The notes under the pieces are model-generated. The model did no database searches. It saw only the letters and a program-made list of their open reading frames with translations, and was not told where the DNA came from. Made by a program: the position numbers and the translations under genes. This document shows, piece by piece, positions 60,385 through 64,000 of a DNA stretch of 64,000 nt. Position 1 is the first letter of the stretch. Each line of letters opens with the position of its first letter. Source of the DNA: Rhytidiadelphus loreus (taxonomy: Eukaryota; Streptophyta; Bryopsida; Hypnales; Hylocomiaceae); contig OX344764.1 of the NCBI GenBank assembly GCA_947034895.1, forward strand, positions 2,232,001-2,296,000, in the 5' to 3' direction.

Positions 60385-61837
60385 TTAGTGTGAAGCGGGC
60401 CTTATTGTTGAACGGCAGAAATCCTCGCACCCGCCACTATTCAAACTCAAGGCGGCAAAAGGGAGCAACTGGAGACGACGATCAGTAAGCTTATGATTGC
60501 AGCGCAGCGAGAAACTGAGAATTGTCTGGAATTCCATTACGGCAGAGCTACTGGAAGCTACAGTTGCACAACTAGGTCCAGGAATAGTGTTCACCAAACC
60601 CTAGCTGAACAATTCCCAACCACTCGGTCATTCCACCTTTCTTCTCCCAGTCATCAGGAGATCCGGCATCTTTCCAGGTCGCTAATCCTTCAATTATGAG
60701 CGCGGTGACGAGTGAGTACGCAAGTGGCACTTCTCTCTTGTTTTTCTTTAAAAAATGCCTATTTCATTTATTTTTCATATCTGTGCTTCCGCGGTTTCGT
60801 TGCGCTTATGGATCGCGGCTTGCGCTGAACACGGAGCATACGAGGGACGGGGATTATTACTCCGTTGTTAAGTTAGTTAGAGATCATTAGTGTAGTCATT
60901 ACCGTTGCGTTGGTGACAAGCTTGCCAATTCTCCGACCGCTAAAGAAGAGAGAGAGATTCCTTGCGCATGAGCACGTGCGCGGAGTCTTTCTTTGAACCT
61001 TTTGACGTTGTCAATGGCATCGCGGAAATTCAGATCCCTTTGCAGTCTTTTAGACCATCAAGTTGCCAAGGTTCAGCGCTGGTGCATAGGAACCACACAG
61101 GAACACCTGCGGGGGGCAGCAGCATGCGCGAGCCAGGAAGTCTTCTTCGCTCTTTCCTCGCTTGGTATTGACGGCAGACGAGGCCTTGCTGGTTATGATG
61201 TCGGAGGTTAAGTTATTGGTTGTCTGCTGTTTGCGCTGTGACTTAACGAGGCTTGCTTTCCTCTGTTCGCGTTCAGGCTTTCAGATCCAGATTGAGAGGG
61301 TTTAGATTGCGTGCGCTTTGGCGAAGGTGGATGGCGTTCGGGTTTGGCGAAAGGAGAGCTCTGTTTGTTTAGAACTGGACGGTAGGTGTGTATTGGAAGG
61401 AGCGCAGTGGTGGTTGGCGGCGCAGTGGTGTCTGATAAGTCTTCGGGGATGTGCGCAAGGGTTTCTAGGAGTTTCTAAGTGGAACTTTGGAGTTTTCCGT
61501 GATTTGCAACCGCATCATGTTGTTTTCATAGCCTTTTCGTATGGTTGTCTTGTGGAGACATGAGCGGTATAGAAAATTTCAACGCCGCTGCTTGGAACGA
61601 GCGGTACTAAATCTTGACGTGAACAGGATTTTTCAAAGGTCGACAGAGAACTAGGGTCGGGAAAGGTCGATGAAATAAAGACTAGTACAGTGAAGAGTGT
61701 ACAGTATCCCACTGTAGAGAGTGTATTTCACTGCAGATAGGCTACTTCGATTGTTTTGTAACCAAACCTTAACAGTTCCGTTCAAGGCGGTGACATTTTG
61801 TAGAGTTTGAGGGGGGCGAGGGAAAGCGCCCCTAGAG
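60385..61837 (+). promoter_or_regulatory. Promoter and long leader of the AP2 gene
   Basis: GC content rises sharply after the MITE and stays gene-like to the ATG at 61838. Several short ORFs (60493-60699, 60696-60890, 60962-61171, 61318-61563) match nothing known. A leader of this length with upstream ATGs, perhaps with an intron, would be usual for a plant regulator. A separate small gene cannot be excluded. Confidence 0.45.
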
Positions 61838-63328
61838 ATGGAGACTAGGAAGTGGAATCCGACGGGTGATCGACAGGGAGATGGCACGCTGAAAACGCAG
61901 AACTCCTCGGTCACTGCGAATAGTAGACGGTTTCGAGTGATGGACCGAGTTAGGGTTTTCGCAGGTTCCGTGAAATGGTCGTATCTTGAATTGGAGGACG
62001 ATTTGAAGTGCCATTTCTGGAAGTTGTTTTCGGGGTCTAGAGCCAAATGTAATTCCAAGGATTGCCCGTCTTGCAATCCAGGGGCAACTGAGACCCCCGG
62101 AATGACTCCAGGACGAGACGGACGATTTTCCACTCTTCTCCAGAAGATTAGGACGTGGCCGAGGTTGGGAAGTCGCAGGATCAGGGATCACATATCACAG
62201 GACACTGAACAGCCTGGGCCAGGACCAGCCCGTAAACCGGATCGTATTAAAGCTGCATCGTTTCCTGCTAAGCGTAGAGATTTGTCTCGAGCTAGGTTCC
62301 TCCCTAGATTCAAGAAGTTTGAAAGCATTCGTGAAGAAAGTGATCATGGGACTTCTGCCCCATCTGAGAATCAGTTACCGAGGGAGAATGAAACTACCTT
62401 CGAGAATGTTGTTGGTTGTGAAATACCTGGTAGTGATGCCGAAGCTACACCATCTGTAGAAGATCTTGACAAGTACTCGTATTCTTTTGGAAGTGAAATG
62501 TCGTTTGGAAACCGTGAGGACAGCATGAGCAAAGATCTGAGTATGCCTCGGGATCTTCATAGTAGCACTCTGGGACGTTATGTACCCGCTTCAACTGGTA
62601 CGAGTGAAGTTTCTGACAACGCTGAACCTGTCCCTCAAACCATCTACAAGGTGTGGGATTTTCCCAGCAGCCCAGTGGGGCAGAGTATACCCGCTCCAGC
62701 GGTCAGCAGTGAAGTTTCAGAGAGTGCAGGGCCACCTCCTGGAGGTTATGACAATGGGCGTAACTTTTATGCTCCTCAGCGGATCGAGTCACCAATTCCT
62801 GAAGCGTGTGCAACATCACAAGTTGTTCCCAAATCCAGGTTTAATGGAGTACGGTGGAAAGCTAAGAAATGGACTTCAGAAATCCGACCACCAAATTCTA
62901 CGAAGACTGTATGGCTTGGGACATATGCCACTGAGGAGGAGGCTGCAAGTGCTTTTGATGCTGGAATCTTTTACTACGACAAAGTAAAAGACTACAACTT
63001 CCCTGATTCGGAGAAATTGCTACCCATGCTGGATCGTACAAAGAATGAGCGAGAGCAACTACATTTCATCAAGACCCAGGCACGCCTTATCGCAAAGAAG
63101 AGGGTTGACCTTATGGCCAAGCAGCCTGCTCTGACAATGAGGGATGTTTCCGGCGTTTATTTCAATCCTGGGACTCCTGATACGTCTTCTTCAGGAGCCG
63201 GGCCATCGGAGTCTAGCATGAGAATGGCAGGGCCTTCAAGATCAAAACTATCATTTCTCCCAACACTCAAGAGGGCCAAGTCTGGGGACGCAGAGTTGCC
63301 TAAGAATAGTCGTCCTAGGAATTTCTAG
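61838..63328 (+). CDS. Single AP2/ERF-domain transcription factor, intronless
   Basis: 496 aa. The AP2 DNA-binding domain covers residues 335-390: FNGVRWKAKKWTSEIR, then VWLGTYATEEEAASAFDAG and YNFPDS; the GVR, EIR, WLG and EAA signatures are present, while the usual YRG is FNG. The N-terminal 330 residues are Ser/Pro-rich, with basic segments (about 110-165) that could serve nuclear import. Residues 250-330 hold three imperfect repeats of a PA-x(3-4)-SEVS-x-A-x-P type unit. The C-terminus is Ser-rich and basic. There is no second AP2 or B3 domain, so it is ERF-like rather than AP2 or RAV class. Targets are unknown. Confidence 0.85.
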   Translation: METRKWNPTGDRQGDGTLKTQNSSVTANSRRFRVMDRVRVFAGSVKWSYLELEDDLKCHFWKLFSGSRAKCNSKDCPSCNPGATETPGMTPGRDGRFSTLLQKIRTWPRLGSRRIRDHISQDTEQPGPGPARKPDRIKAASFPAKRRDLSRARFLPRFKKFESIREESDHGTSAPSENQLPRENETTFENVVGCEIPGSDAEATPSVEDLDKYSYSFGSEMSFGNREDSMSKDLSMPRDLHSSTLGRYVPASTGTSEVSDNAEPVPQTIYKVWDFPSSPVGQSIPAPAVSSEVSESAGPPPGGYDNGRNFYAPQRIESPIPEACATSQVVPKSRFNGVRWKAKKWTSEIRPPNSTKTVWLGTYATEEEAASAFDAGIFYYDKVKDYNFPDSEKLLPMLDRTKNEREQLHFIKTQARLIAKKRVDLMAKQPALTMRDVSGVYFNPGTPDTSSSGAGPSESSMRMAGPSRSKLSFLPTLKRAKSGDAELPKNSRPRNF

Positions 63329-64000
63329 TTCAGTTATACCGGTCTGGTCGCATCTAGCTGATTTCAGCCTTTTGGAGTACCTTGGACTTCATAATGACTT
63401 CAATTCAATGATGGGTGCATAGATTGCAGACGATTTTCTGCGCTTCAACTGCATGGGAGCTTGATTCGGTGCTAGAAGTGTGAGAACAGCTGGTGCTTTT
63501 CGCACACTTCCGCTACGTTAGAAGAAATCCGCCATATCAGCATCAGCTATATCGACATTGGCTGGTGCAGCTGCCTGAACAAAGGCTGTTGAACTCTTTA
63601 GAAGTTTTACCTTGTATCATGTTAAATGCAAGCTCGGGTAAAGTAGCAAGAGGCTGTGAGCATTCACGCCATTTTGAGTTTTAGAATTTTTTTAACTTTT
63701 AGGTCGTCGTGAGTTGTAGATAATTATTTACCCGTGCTTATGGATTCGGGATTTGAGTTGGATCTCATCTGCTACACCACCAATTACATATCCTGAGCAT
63801 TTGGCACGTTCTTTTGGAACATGATTTGAGGCTGATGTATTTGAAAATTCCTCGGGTGGAGTGAAGGACATAGTTATTTTTTCTTGTGCGGATGTGGAGG
63901 AGCATCAAGAGTCTCGCTTCAGGTATTCGTCTTTTACTGTAATGGTTTAAAATTGAGTGATATCTCTATGTTGATATCAATTTCTACTCCTGGAGGTACT
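63329..64000. other. 3' flank of the AP2 gene
   Basis: Gene-like composition continues to the window edge, consistent with a 3' UTR or the start of another gene. The ORF at 63493-63684 matches no known family. No clear splice-linked exon could be assigned. Confidence 0.4.

Noticed and set aside
60385..60597. 70-codon minus-strand ORF as a gene divergent from AP2
   Set aside because: No similarity recognised, and the region is better explained as promoter and leader.

Overview
This is a nuclear fragment of a land plant. Genes have many short GT-AG introns, very AT-rich intergenic DNA and plastid-targeted products. A fused CofG-CofH FO synthase, which I know from green algae and mosses but not from flowering plants, points to a seedless plant, most likely a bryophyte. 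All calls come from reading the sequence; no database search was possible.

Genes. From left to right: FO synthase (493-7448, +, 20 exons, 908 aa, all exon phases close); a broken SABATH methyltransferase (25903-29047, -); the last exon of a broken 2-oxoglutarate/Fe(II) dioxygenase (33144-33375, +); plastid cystathionine beta-lyase (35399-38988, -, 13 exons, about 467 aa, one GC-AG intron); an intronless F-box/kelch-like gene (44659-46713, +); plastid ribosomal protein PSRP5 (51407-52172, -, 2 exons, 132 aa); and an intronless AP2/ERF-type factor (61838-63328, +). They are separate plant genes, not an operon. FO synthase makes the deazaflavin used as a photolyase antenna; the lyase belongs to plastid methionine synthesis; PSRP5 belongs to the plastid 50S subunit.

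The rest is mostly transposon-derived, and several boundaries can be fixed to the base. (1) A 6.5 kb CACTA element (14649-21185) has 13 bp terminal inverted repeats (TIRs) and an AAC target duplication. A 224 bp CACTA MITE (10039-10262) starts with the same nine bases and folds into a near-perfect 79 bp hairpin. (2) A family flanked by TTAA with CCC(C)TAA-like ends (piggyBac-like) has copies at 26610, 29510, 40417 and 48092. Several copies carry a hairpin just inside one end whose sequence differs while the pairing is kept, and an unoccupied sister site exists at 22511. (3) A family of about 300 bp with CATTAGATG/CATCTAATG ends has six copies, and its internal hairpin shows compensatory changes. 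(4) TA-flanked, mariner-like MITEs occur; one (31059-31467) sits inside the end repeat of a family-3 copy and proves its own TA duplication. (5) There are Harbinger-like MITEs with TTA duplications. (6) A fold-back element at 48957-49442 is filled with a palindromic minisatellite. (7) A large inverted repeat spans 53133-57663.

The best candidates for something undescribed are families 2 and 3, where base-paired hairpins are kept despite sequence divergence, and the minisatellite fold-back element.
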